Of a stretch of 27,162 nt of DNA, positions 7,547 through 15,100 are shown piece by piece. The notes beneath the pieces were generated by a model. It was not told where the DNA came from. It saw only the letters and a list, made by a program, of their open reading frames with translations, and did not search any database. Source of the stretch: a virus; IMG/VR virus record IMGVR_UViG_3300048591_001025, positions 1 to 27,162 of that record; one strand, 5' to 3'. Position 1 is the first letter of the stretch. Each line of letters starts with the position of its first letter. The position numbers and the translations under genes were made by a program.

Positions 7547-8103
7547 AATTCCTTTTCGTTAGCTCTCCAAAAATTGGATCCAGAATCATACGTTGGGCTC
7601 TTAAAGCACGTTCGTCGCATTTTGCTATTTGCTTTGACGAAGATCCATTCATAGAAAACGCCATTGTTTTCCATAGTTATGGTGTATCTGGAACACACCT
7701 TGTTTGGTTCGAGGACTTTATTGCCAATTACAAAATCGAATATGCTTTGACTTTGAAGGGTGAATCAACGCTTGAAAAAGAAGAAAGCGTTTATAAAAGA
7801 ATTATCCGTGAGTCAAAAGCCAAGGGATATGATTTCTGGGCTCTTGCCTGGTGGGTTTGGCATGGTGCCATGGAACGTTTTTTTGGAAAAAAGATACCTC
7901 TCGAAAACGGTTGGCAGCGTGATGGATATGCTCTTTGTACGCAACTTGCAGAAGCGCCGATCAAAGCTCTTGGGATTAATATTCCGATTGATTTTGAGGC
8001 AACCGAGCCAGACGAACTGGCAGAAACACTCATCGAATCGAGTTACTTTTATGACGATAGACATTGGAAAATGAAGGCCAACCGTTTAAGGTTATCCTTA
8101 TAA
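7543..8103 (+). CDS. Circularly permuted papain-like (NlpC/P60-type) protein
   Basis: The 186-residue product has a candidate catalytic His26 in Ser-Ser-His-Phe-Ala-Ile near the N terminus, a His44 in Val-Phe-His-Ser, and Cys132 in Tyr-Ala-Leu-Cys-Thr-Gln-Leu towards the C terminus. This His-before-Cys order is that of permuted NlpC/P60 (YiiX/YebB-like) proteins, which cut peptide or amide bonds in cell wall or lipid substrates. Between them lies an aromatic amphipathic region (Trp99, Trp103, Trp104, Trp106). The start is TTG at 7543, overlapping the previous stop, with GAGG at 7528-7531. There is no signal peptide. In this cluster it may be a virion-borne entry enzyme or a processing peptidase. 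The fold is moderately supported, and the substrate is unknown. Confidence 0.62.
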   Translation: MKFLFVSSPKIGSRIIRWALKARSSHFAICFDEDPFIENAIVFHSYGVSGTHLVWFEDFIANYKIEYALTLKGESTLEKEESVYKRIIRESKAKGYDFWALAWWVWHGAMERFFGKKIPLENGWQRDGYALCTQLAEAPIKALGINIPIDFEATEPDELAETLIESSYFYDDRHWKMKANRLRLSL

Positions 8104-8133
8104 CGTAAAGACATTTTTCCGAGGTTGAAAATT

Positions 8134-8430
8134 ATGAAAATCCGTCTAAAAGCGCGAAGAATTCCTGGCGACGATCCTGTAACGTTTAAAAATCCTGGCG
8201 GTGATCCAATTTATTTAAAAGACATTGGCTCTGTAAGCCAAGAAATAAGCGATCAAGTGGCCGTTGAACTGGTTTCAAGATATCCAGATATCTTGGAATA
8301 TGAAACCGAGAAAAAAGTTGATTACGAACCGAAAATGGCCAAGAATTATGAGAACAAAACCACACGCAGTCGCATTCGAGACATAGCTGAAACATCGGCT
8401 AAGGACGTAACTGATGCCATTCACGATTGA
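8134..8430 (+). CDS. Small hypothetical protein before the connector gene (98 aa)
   Basis: ATG at 8134 has GAGG at 8121-8124 with a 9-base spacer; an in-frame TTG at 8125 overlaps that site and is less likely. The N-terminal half is basic and strand-like, with Asn-Pro-Gly-Gly-Asp-Pro-Ile-Tyr-Leu. The middle is a helix (Gln-Val-Ala-Val-Glu-Leu-Val-Ser-Arg-Tyr), and the C-terminal third is charged. The 3' end overlaps the connector gene by 17 bases. Small genes in this position often encode head-joining or virion accessory proteins, but I cannot assign a family. Confidence 0.7.
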   Translation: MKIRLKARRIPGDDPVTFKNPGGDPIYLKDIGSVSQEISDQVAVELVSRYPDILEYETEKKVDYEPKMAKNYENKTTRSRIRDIAETSAKDVTDAIHD

Positions 8431-9034
8431 TTCTTACGCGTTAACGACGCTGGCTGACGTAAAGGAACATTTAAATATTCCGACGGCAACCACTACAAAT
8501 GATAACATCCTTATACGTCAAATAAACGCAGCCAGTGAAATGATTGAAACTTACATAGATCGAAAAGTTCGGCAGCGTTCATTTACTGAATATTATGACG
8601 GACGCGGAAATGACCGTATTTTGCTTCGTCAATGGCCGGTAACAAAACCAACCGAGCTCTGGGATGATTCTTCGGGGTTGTTTACAGACAGCTCAAACCA
8701 GTTTCAAGCCACGGAGTTTGAGGTCGAGGGCGATCCGGCAACGGGCGTTATATTGCTTGGCGGTCGAAAGTTTTCAAAAGGTACGCGCAATATTAAAGTG
8801 GTTTATCAAGGTGGCTATGCCACAACCCCATATATCATAGCCGAATGCTGCATTTGGACCGTCGAGTTTCTTTACGACATGAAGTCCGATAGGAGCATTA
8901 GGGTTCAGTCGAAGGGTAAAAATCAAGAGACAACAACGTTTTTGGGCGACTTGCCACCAGTGGTTAAAAATATGCTTGAGCCTTATCGTCGTTTCGAGGT
9001 GCCGCTTGCCTACGTTGGAGTTCAAAACACATAA
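8414..9034 (+). CDS. Head-tail connector protein, HK97 gp6-like
   Basis: The 206-residue product begins with a helical domain (Leu-Ala-Asp-Val-Lys-Glu-His-Leu-Asn-Ile) and a segment Gln-Ile-Asn-Ala-Ala-Ser-Glu-Met-Ile-Glu-Thr-Tyr-Ile-Asp-Arg. Both are typical of the gp6/gp15-like connector family, which forms a ring below the portal. A following Tyr-Tyr-Asp-Gly-Arg-Gly and a strand-rich insertion with Val-Tyr-Gln-Gly-Gly-Tyr precede a C-terminal helical segment ending Pro-Pro-Val-Val-Lys-Asn-Met-Leu-Glu-Pro-Tyr-Arg. The next gene starts on its stop codon (TAATG). The order connector, gp10-like protein, terminator, tube is standard, which strengthens the call. Confidence 0.8.
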   Translation: MPFTIDSYALTTLADVKEHLNIPTATTTNDNILIRQINAASEMIETYIDRKVRQRSFTEYYDGRGNDRILLRQWPVTKPTELWDDSSGLFTDSSNQFQATEFEVEGDPATGVILLGGRKFSKGTRNIKVVYQGGYATTPYIIAECCIWTVEFLYDMKSDRSIRVQSKGKNQETTTFLGDLPPVVKNMLEPYRRFEVPLAYVGVQNT

Positions 9035-9516
9035 TGGCCGAATTTATAAAAATTGGAAATATTGGCACAGTGCTTGAACGGCGTGTTTCGGAAAGATTGG
9101 CTCGATTATCGCCAAAAGACCCTAGGATAAATGAAGTTTTAACAAGAATTGGCATTTTGATTGAAACTGAAGCGAAACTTAATATTCGTCGAAAAAGAAT
9201 TATTGATACCGGAACTCTTCTTAATTCGATTCGTTACCGTCTGCAGCAGTCTGGTTCTATAGCCGAAGTGAAAATTGGATCATTCGGCGTTCCTTATGCC
9301 GCCGCACATGAGTTTGGTTTTTCTGGTCCGGTTGCTGTGCGGTCATTTACAAGGATTCAAACGACGGCCTTCGGACGCGTTATGCCGCAAGCTAGACCCG
9401 TAACAGTCTCGGCTCATACCCGGTTCATGCGCGTTCGGGAAAGGCCATATTTGCGCCCTGCTTTAAGAAAACATCAAACAAAAATTGTTGAAATGCTGCG
9501 TGAGGTCTATCGTTAA
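9034..9516 (+). CDS. Tail completion / virion morphogenesis protein (HK97 gp10-like)
   Basis: This 160-residue protein contains Asp-Thr-Gly-Thr-Leu-Leu-Asn-Ser-Ile (about residues 59-67) and Pro-Tyr-Ala-Ala-Ala-His-Glu-Phe-Gly (about 88-96). This pair defines the HK97 gp10 / Mu gpG-type virion morphogenesis family, which joins or completes the head-tail interface. A C-terminal Glu-Arg-Pro-Tyr-Leu-Arg-Pro-Ala-Leu motif is also characteristic. The protein is strongly basic, as is usual. The ATG overlaps the connector's stop, and the tail terminator follows 2 bases after its own stop. Confidence 0.82.
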   Translation: MAEFIKIGNIGTVLERRVSERLARLSPKDPRINEVLTRIGILIETEAKLNIRRKRIIDTGTLLNSIRYRLQQSGSIAEVKIGSFGVPYAAAHEFGFSGPVAVRSFTRIQTTAFGRVMPQARPVTVSAHTRFMRVRERPYLRPALRKHQTKIVEMLREVYR

Positions 9517-9518
9517 AC

Positions 9519-9947
9519 ATGGAAGCTGATATCGCAGATAAAATTGTCGAAATCCTGGAAGCCATTCCTGGCCTCAATTACGTGTCATTTGATAAAATAA
9601 TTTTGGCAACCAGTGACTTCAGAGATCATGAGCTTCCAGCGGTTCAGGTTTGGGACGTGGCTCAAACGATTCAGCATGAACGCGGTCGAATCTTGGTTAA
9701 TTGGTCGCTCAGTGTTGAAATTATTATGAAGTCACTAACGTCTGGTCTCGTGAATCAAAAGGATCTTTGGGATCTTCGCCGCGACGTGCAGCTTGCGCTT
9801 TGGGCAAATCCAAATTTAGGCATTCCAGGCGTGGTTCATTTAATTTATACTGGGAACATAACTGACCTACATTCAATAGAGCCTTACTATATTGCGCGGC
9901 TTGATTTTGATGTTCAGTATTACGACAATCTCACGGGTTCATGCTAG
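9519..9947 (+). CDS. Tail terminator protein (lambda gpU-like)
   Basis: The 142-residue product lies between the gp10-like gene and the tail tube gene, where tail terminator proteins sit. It begins with a helix (Asp-Ile-Ala-Asp-Lys-Ile-Val-Glu-Ile-Leu), continues with strands, and ends with Leu-Asp-Phe-Asp-Val-Gln-Tyr-Tyr-Asp-Asn, a common ending in terminator/minor tail proteins of this type. Terminators cap the tube when it reaches the length of the tape measure. The assignment rests on size, order and the C-terminal strand rather than on a diagnostic active site. Confidence 0.7.
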   Translation: MEADIADKIVEILEAIPGLNYVSFDKIILATSDFRDHELPAVQVWDVAQTIQHERGRILVNWSLSVEIIMKSLTSGLVNQKDLWDLRRDVQLALWANPNLGIPGVVHLIYTGNITDLHSIEPYYIARLDFDVQYYDNLTGSC

Positions 9948-9978
9948 AATTTTAAAAGTAAATTGGAGGCTGTAATAA

Positions 9979-11211
9979 ATGTCAAAGAACTTTCCCGCGT
10001 TGCACGCAAGCGCCAATGACTCGGTTGCCCTTGAGCAAAAAATATATGTAAAGCTTGAGTCCGTGCGCGGAACCATGGTTTTGCCTACTGGAAGTGATTT
10101 TATTTATCATATAGGCGGCGGTTCAGTTAACTTTGTTCAGCCGATTGAATCTTCACCACATAAGTCAGGGCGCCACCATACTAGCGTCATTAAGCAAAAA
10201 ACTGAAACAACTTGGACAATACCAACGTTTTTCAACATCGACACCACACTTGGTTCTGCTTCTCCAAACGAGATATCAGCGGGCATGAAAGTTCTTCATA
10301 AGTCTATGTTTGGATACGAAGACCTTTCGACTTCACCTGTTTACAACACGTCTCAAGATCCAGACATCACGTTTACCATTATGGAAATTGGCGACGTTTG
10401 GGCAAAGCAAGCGCCTGGATGTTTTGTTGAGGCTTGTAACATGACTTTCCCTGGTGATGGCCAAGCGCAAGCTGAATGGTCCGGCATGGGAAAAACTGTT
10501 TTGCTTGTTGGAATTGGGAAATCAGTGACCAACAATAACGCAAATACAGTTACACTTGCGACTGGTGAAGGAAAACGGTTTCCTGTTGGCGCAAAAGTCA
10601 TGATTATAAAAGACGACAACACTAAGTCGACGGATACACCTGCTGGCACAGCTAGGACAGTGACTTCTGTAACCGGTGATGTTGTAACCGTTGACGGCGC
10701 TGTTTTAGCTGATGCCGACGGCACTACTGATCCAGTTTACTTGGTTTATTACGAGCCAGAATCACCGACATCAATTAACGATCCGCAAACTGGTCTTCAA
10801 GGTTCGATTACAATCGCAGGGTTTGGAGCCATTGATAACTGCGTTCGTTCGCTTTCAATTAGTGCTGCAAATAACCACGAGTTGCAGGACTTCTGCTACG
10901 GGGAAGAAGGTCTCGGGGGGCCTCTCTTCACTCCGGGCGGACGATTCACAGCCGAAGTTAGTATCGAGCTTAACTTGAACAAAGAGCTTGTTGCATTTAT
11001 CAATAACTTAAAAGAGTTTGATGGCGATGATATTACTTTGATCTTGGGTGATGCTACAAGTCGACACCTGCAAATCGAAATTCCAAAGGTCATATTCCCA
11101 ATCCCAGAAATACCTGTTCCAGAAACAGGGACAATTCCAGTAACGTTTACTGGAAACGCTTATCAGACGGCGCTTGACGCCGCCGACGAGATAACGTTAA
11201 GCTATCTCTAG
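9979..11211 (+). CDS. Major tail (tube) protein
   Basis: At 410 residues, downstream of the terminator and upstream of the frameshifted chaperones and tape measure, this is the tail tube protein. It has a strong ribosome-binding site (TTGGAGG). The sequence is beta-rich: an N-terminal tube domain, an inserted small domain (about residues 168-250) with Phe-Pro-Val-Gly-Ala-Lys-Val-Met-Ile and alternating Val-Thr strands, and a C-terminal part rich in Pro-Ile and Gly-Thr strands ending near Asp-Glu-Ile-Thr-Leu-Ser-Tyr. Tube proteins with an extra surface domain are common in long-tailed phages. The gene is followed at once by an unusual interleaved stem structure ending in a terminator. Confidence 0.82.
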   Translation: MSKNFPALHASANDSVALEQKIYVKLESVRGTMVLPTGSDFIYHIGGGSVNFVQPIESSPHKSGRHHTSVIKQKTETTWTIPTFFNIDTTLGSASPNEISAGMKVLHKSMFGYEDLSTSPVYNTSQDPDITFTIMEIGDVWAKQAPGCFVEACNMTFPGDGQAQAEWSGMGKTVLLVGIGKSVTNNNANTVTLATGEGKRFPVGAKVMIIKDDNTKSTDTPAGTARTVTSVTGDVVTVDGAVLADADGTTDPVYLVYYEPESPTSINDPQTGLQGSITIAGFGAIDNCVRSLSISAANNHELQDFCYGEEGLGGPLFTPGGRFTAEVSIELNLNKELVAFINNLKEFDGDDITLILGDATSRHLQIEIPKVIFPIPEIPVPETGTIPVTFTGNAYQTALDAADEITLSYL

Positions 11212-11212
11212 T

Positions 11213-11270
11213 CGAAAAGGTAAAGACGTTTTTATTTGCCTTTTCGCAGATGAAAACGTCTTTTCTTTTT
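11213..11270 (+). terminator. Terminator with interleaved inverted repeats after the tube gene
   Basis: AAAGACGTTTT (11222-11232) pairs perfectly with AAAACGTCTTT (11253-11263), followed by TCTTTTTT: a good Rho-independent terminator between tube and chaperone genes. A second perfect pair, CGAAAAGG (11213-11220) with CCTTTTCG (11239-11246), starts 2 bases after the tube stop codon and interleaves with the first. The two stems could form an H-type pseudoknot or compete. Partial termination here would lower chaperone and tape measure expression relative to the tube, which is needed in far greater amount. Confidence 0.75.
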
Positions 11271-11282
11271 TAAGAGGTTCCA

Positions 11283-11723
11283 ATGTTTGGTTTTGAAGAA
11301 GATTCCGAGCTAGTCGAAGTTATTGTTTTTAAAGATGCCTCGGTTCAATGCACACGTGACGAGTATGCTGAGTATCTAAAAACACTCGATGAAAGCCTTT
11401 TAAAAATTAAAGAAGACATGAATCCAACACGCTGGGTCATGAAAAAGACACTGACTTACGGCGAACAACGAAAAATAAAGGATTCACAAGTCGGATTTAA
11501 AGATGGTGATATGACTTTAAGACTTGGTTTTATGCTCGACGAAGTGCGGTTTTCGCTTGTTGACATAAAAAATGCTGGTAAAGGTGTTGAATTCAAGAAA
11601 GACTCTGACGGATATGTTTCAAAATCTTTGATTGAAAAATTAGATGCCGCTGGGATTGTCCGAGAACTTCATGAAGCACGCCAAACGGCTCTTTCCTTGA
11701 AAAGCTTTCCAAAAAAAAGCTAG
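11283..11723 (+). CDS. Tail assembly chaperone, short product (lambda gpG-like)
   Basis: The 146-residue acidic/basic mixed protein is preceded by AAGAGG and lies between the tube and tape measure genes, the position of the G/GT tail chaperones. Its last sense codons are CCA AAA AAA AGC before tandem TAG TAG, so the ribosome crosses a run of eight A just before termination. A shift of -1 there joins this frame to the next open frame (11717-12181). In lambda, G and GT bind the tape measure and recruit tube subunits, and the ratio is set by frameshift efficiency. The chaperone call comes from order and the frameshift architecture, since these proteins diverge strongly in sequence. Confidence 0.8.
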   Translation: MFGFEEDSELVEVIVFKDASVQCTRDEYAEYLKTLDESLLKIKEDMNPTRWVMKKTLTYGEQRKIKDSQVGFKDGDMTLRLGFMLDEVRFSLVDIKNAGKGVEFKKDSDGYVSKSLIEKLDAAGIVRELHEARQTALSLKSFPKKS

Positions 11724-11779
11724 TAGCACTATTAGAACTAGCTTATGCGAATACGTCGGCCCTTGAAAAAGAGGGCCGA
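11711..11779 (+). promoter_or_regulatory. Programmed -1 ribosomal frameshift site with downstream hairpins
   Basis: Eight A (11711-11718) followed by G contain the slippery heptamer A AAA AAA in the zero frame (CCA AAA AAA AGC), six codons or fewer before the stop. Shifting by -1 gives AAG CTA GTA and an open frame up to 12181. Two perfect hairpins follow: GCTAGT (11719-11724) with ACTAGC (11737-11742), and the GC-rich TCGGCCCT (11756-11763) with AGGGCCGA (11772-11779). Either might stimulate slippage. The second is farther from the site than usual, and the first directly abuts it, so the effective structure is uncertain. Confidence 0.78.
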
Positions 11780-12181
11780 AATTTTAATTGCGCAACTTGC
11801 CCAAAATCCATTCAAAAAATAAGACGCTGTCGAGAGGATCGCGAAGACTTTACGTCGGCTGACGGAGCGATTTGGCCGCTTTATATAAACAAAGGCGGCG
11901 AATTATATAGTTTCTGCCCATCAAAGGCGACTTGGGACCAACGCTTAAAAGCTATGTTTGACGAATTAATCTTGATAGCTGAAATGGGTTGGCTTCCCGT
12001 GAAGGGAACATTCTATGATCAACCGTCTTGGCTCATAGAAACGCTTGCCTGGTTCATTCCCCGCTACGATTTCATGAAATTCATGCGAAAAGCCGATACA
12101 ATATTAGGTGGAAATGATGTTAAAAATAATAAAGTAACTAATCCGAATAAAGCGCCCGTCCGTTCAAGAGGGAGAAGATAA
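11717..12181 (+). CDS. Tail assembly chaperone, T domain of the frameshift fusion (GT-like)
   Basis: This frame has no convincing start codon of its own at its 5' end. It is entered by the -1 shift at the A run and adds about 154 residues to the short chaperone, giving a fusion of roughly 300 residues (11283-12181). The internal ATG at 11954 lies in the middle of the conserved open frame and is probably not the true start. The T part has four Cys (a Cys-x2-Cys pair, a third Cys nine positions later, and one in Phe-Cys-Pro) that could bind metal, then an aromatic helical region with Trp-Leu-Ile-Glu-Thr-Leu-Ala-Trp-Phe-Ile. The tape measure starts directly after its stop. Confidence 0.75.
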   Translation, partial: KLVALLELAYANTSALEKEGRNFNCATCPKSIQKIRRCREDREDFTSADGAIWPLYINKGGELYSFCPSKATWDQRLKAMFDELILIAEMGWLPVKGTFYDQPSWLIETLAWFIPRYDFMKFMRKADTILGGNDVKNNKVTNPNKAPVRSRGRR

Positions 12182-12182
12182 A

Positions 12183-15100
12183 TTGGCTGTTTCTGATGAA
12201 CTGCTAGTTAGCGTAAAAATCGATACAAAAGATGGAACGGTCGCGGTTAAGGACCTTGCTGTTTCATTTAAAGACCTTGAAAAAGCCGCAAAAGACGGCG
12301 GCAAGTCTCTTGAACAGTCTGGAAAACAAGGAAAAGATGCCGGTCTTCGTTTCACCGAGTTAAACAGTGTTCTTGAGCTAGCTAGCAAAGCTTATACAGC
12401 CCTTGTTGGACCAATTAATAAGGTACTTTCTGGCTTTATTGACCAAGAAAAAGCACAGACTGATCTTCGGAATACGCTTAAAGGTCTTGGTTTTGATACG
12501 CGTGGGGCTTTAAAAGACCTTGTCGACTTTGCCGACGAGCTTGAATCGCTTAGTGGAGTCGAAGCTGAAACAACTTTGGGTCTGGCTCGTATGGCTAAGA
12601 CTATGGGTCTTACGAATGCAGAAACAAAGCGTATCACGGAAGCAGCTTTTGGACTTTCCAACGTTATGGGTATGGATGTCAATTCGGCATTTAATGATCT
12701 TATTGGCCAACTTAACGGGGCTACGGGTCGATCGGCTAAATTTGTGGCCGGTCTTAAAGATCTAAATCAAGAGCAATTGAAAACTGGGGAAGGTATCGAG
12801 CTTGTTTATAAACAGTTTGCTCAGTTTGCGAGTTTATCGGGCGGATCTCTTGCTGGAAATATCAAGATTGCACAAGAAGCATTCAATAGCATTCTCGACG
12901 AAATAGGTCAGATCATTGTTGAGTTTATTGATCTGCCAAATCTTGTTCGTGAATCGGCTAAGATGTTTAGAGAAATTGCAAAAGATGTTGCAGCGTTTGG
13001 TGAACGTTTAAAAATATTAAAACAAGGTCTTTCAGAGATAAGTTTTGATGAATTTATTTCTGGAATTAGGGCTTTGGGTATTGCTCTTACAACAGCGTTT
13101 GTTGCTGTTAATTTTCAAGCTATTTTAGCAGGATTTACTGCTATAAGGACTGCATTAACAGCAACAGCTATTCCCGCTGCTCTTGTTGCTGCAAAATTTG
13201 CACTCATTACGGCGGCTGTTGTTGCGTTTGTTGTTGCTGTTGAAACAGTTATCGCAAACCTAGACCAGTTAACAGTTCTTGGAAAAGCCATTGAACTTGC
13301 ATTCTTGACCATGGTTTCAAGAGTGATTCAGGGCTTTACATTTATTGCAACGGCTGGTCTATCTGCTGTCGAGTCTATATTAGAACCTCTTTCTAAGTTT
13401 TCTACCGTTGCCGATTCAGCTTTGCAAAAAGTAAGAGAAGGCATGGTTTCTTTGACTAGATCGTCTGACGAGTCACAAGAAAGCATAGATTTATTAAATG
13501 AAAGCCTTAACGATACTGGAAAAGATTTAAAAATAGGTTCTACGCTTAGTTTTATTCTTAAGGGTGTTGATGCCGTAAAGAATGTGTTCGGTGATTTAAA
13601 CAAAGAGTCTGATGATCTAAATAATACATTTGAGGATATAGCTAGAAGATCACAGCAATCATTGCAGCTTTCAAAAGAGCAGCTTCAAACTATTCAACAA
13701 CTTAAAACAGAAAATGAAGCCATCTTAACCGAGACGGCAAACATGAATGCGAGTCAGTTTGATATTATTGAACGTCAACTCGCTCTTGAACTTAAGAAGA
13801 TAGATGCTAAACGTGAACAATTGATCCTTGAGGGCAAGATTTCTAAGGAAGCATTAAAGCTTTTAGAAGAACAAGCATCGGCGCAAAAAGCCAAATCAGA
13901 AGCACAGATAAATCAAATTGGTAAAGTTGACATTATCCCACAGGGTACAATAGACGCGCTCCGTGCTTCAGTTAGCGACGGTGCAGCAGATTTGGCTTCT
14001 GGTATATCATCGGCTTTTAATGCTTTTGCTGGCGCGGCTACCGCAATTATGGGCGCTGTTAATGGCGTTCTCGATTTCGCGCAGCAAGTTATAGATTTTA
14101 TCCCACAAGTTTTAGGTAAAATTGCCAACATATTTAACTCTATTACTGAGCTGCCTGGAAAAATAGTTGAGGGTTTTAAAAATGTTTTTACTGCTGTCAC
14201 AAGATTTATACAGGAGTTTATCCCGAATTTAATTGCTGGAATTGAAGATCTTGTAAATGGATTGGTTGATTTTTTAATAGAGGGATTACCAGCGGCTTTT
14301 GAAAGTCTTTTAGCAAGGCTTCCAGATATTATTGTTGGTTTGATCGACAGGCTGCCAGAATTAATAGAGAGATTTGTAACAGGCTTTATTGATTCGATGC
14401 CAAGAATAACCATTGCTTTGATAAATGGTCTTGTTGAAGGAGCGCCTAAAATAGCTCTTTCGATGATTAAAGTTTTCGTGGTTGAAATACCAAAAGCAAT
14501 AATTCGCGGCATTCTTGAAGGCGCCAAGCAACTTGAAAAAAGGCTAAGAAACTTTTTTACTGGAGTTAAGCTTCCAAAAGAGATAACCGACCTGCCAAAA
14601 GAGCTTGATAAAAACATCAAGAACCTTGGAAGAGGTATCGCAAAAGAATCGTCGAAATTGTTTAAGGTCTTGGATCTTGATCAAGCCGCAAAAGCAGAGG
14701 ATCGTTTTAGGCAGCTTGAAGACATAACAGAAATGTCGATTGAGAAAATAAAAAGCCTTTGGCAGTCGTTCATTGACGGCTTGGTTGCTATTTGGCGTTA
14801 TATTTATGAGACATTTCTTAAGCCGTTTATCGATGCGTTGACTGCTGTTTGGAGATATATATGGGAAAACATACTTAAACCGTTTCTTGATGTGCTTTGG
14901 GCTGTTTGGAACCGTATTTATACAGGTATTATTCTTCCAATCATAAATGCTTTTAAAGAGACTTGGGGTCTTTTAAAGAATTTTGTCGAAAATGCTTGGT
15001 CAAATATTATTAATTTTTTCCAAAATTTATTTAAAGGAAAAATTGAAGAGGCTTTTTCAGGAATTCTTAAATCACTCAGCACGGCTGGAAAGCAAATATG

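Noticed and set aside
11954-12181. A stand-alone 75-residue gene starting at ATG 11954
   Set aside because: The open frame extends upstream to the slippery A run with no stop, so this ATG is internal to the frameshift product.
13913-14620. A 235-codon open frame on the - strand inside the tape measure gene
   Set aside because: It lies fully opposite a clear tape measure region. Its Ser/Ile/Lys-rich composition is the expected reverse reading of the repetitive helices.
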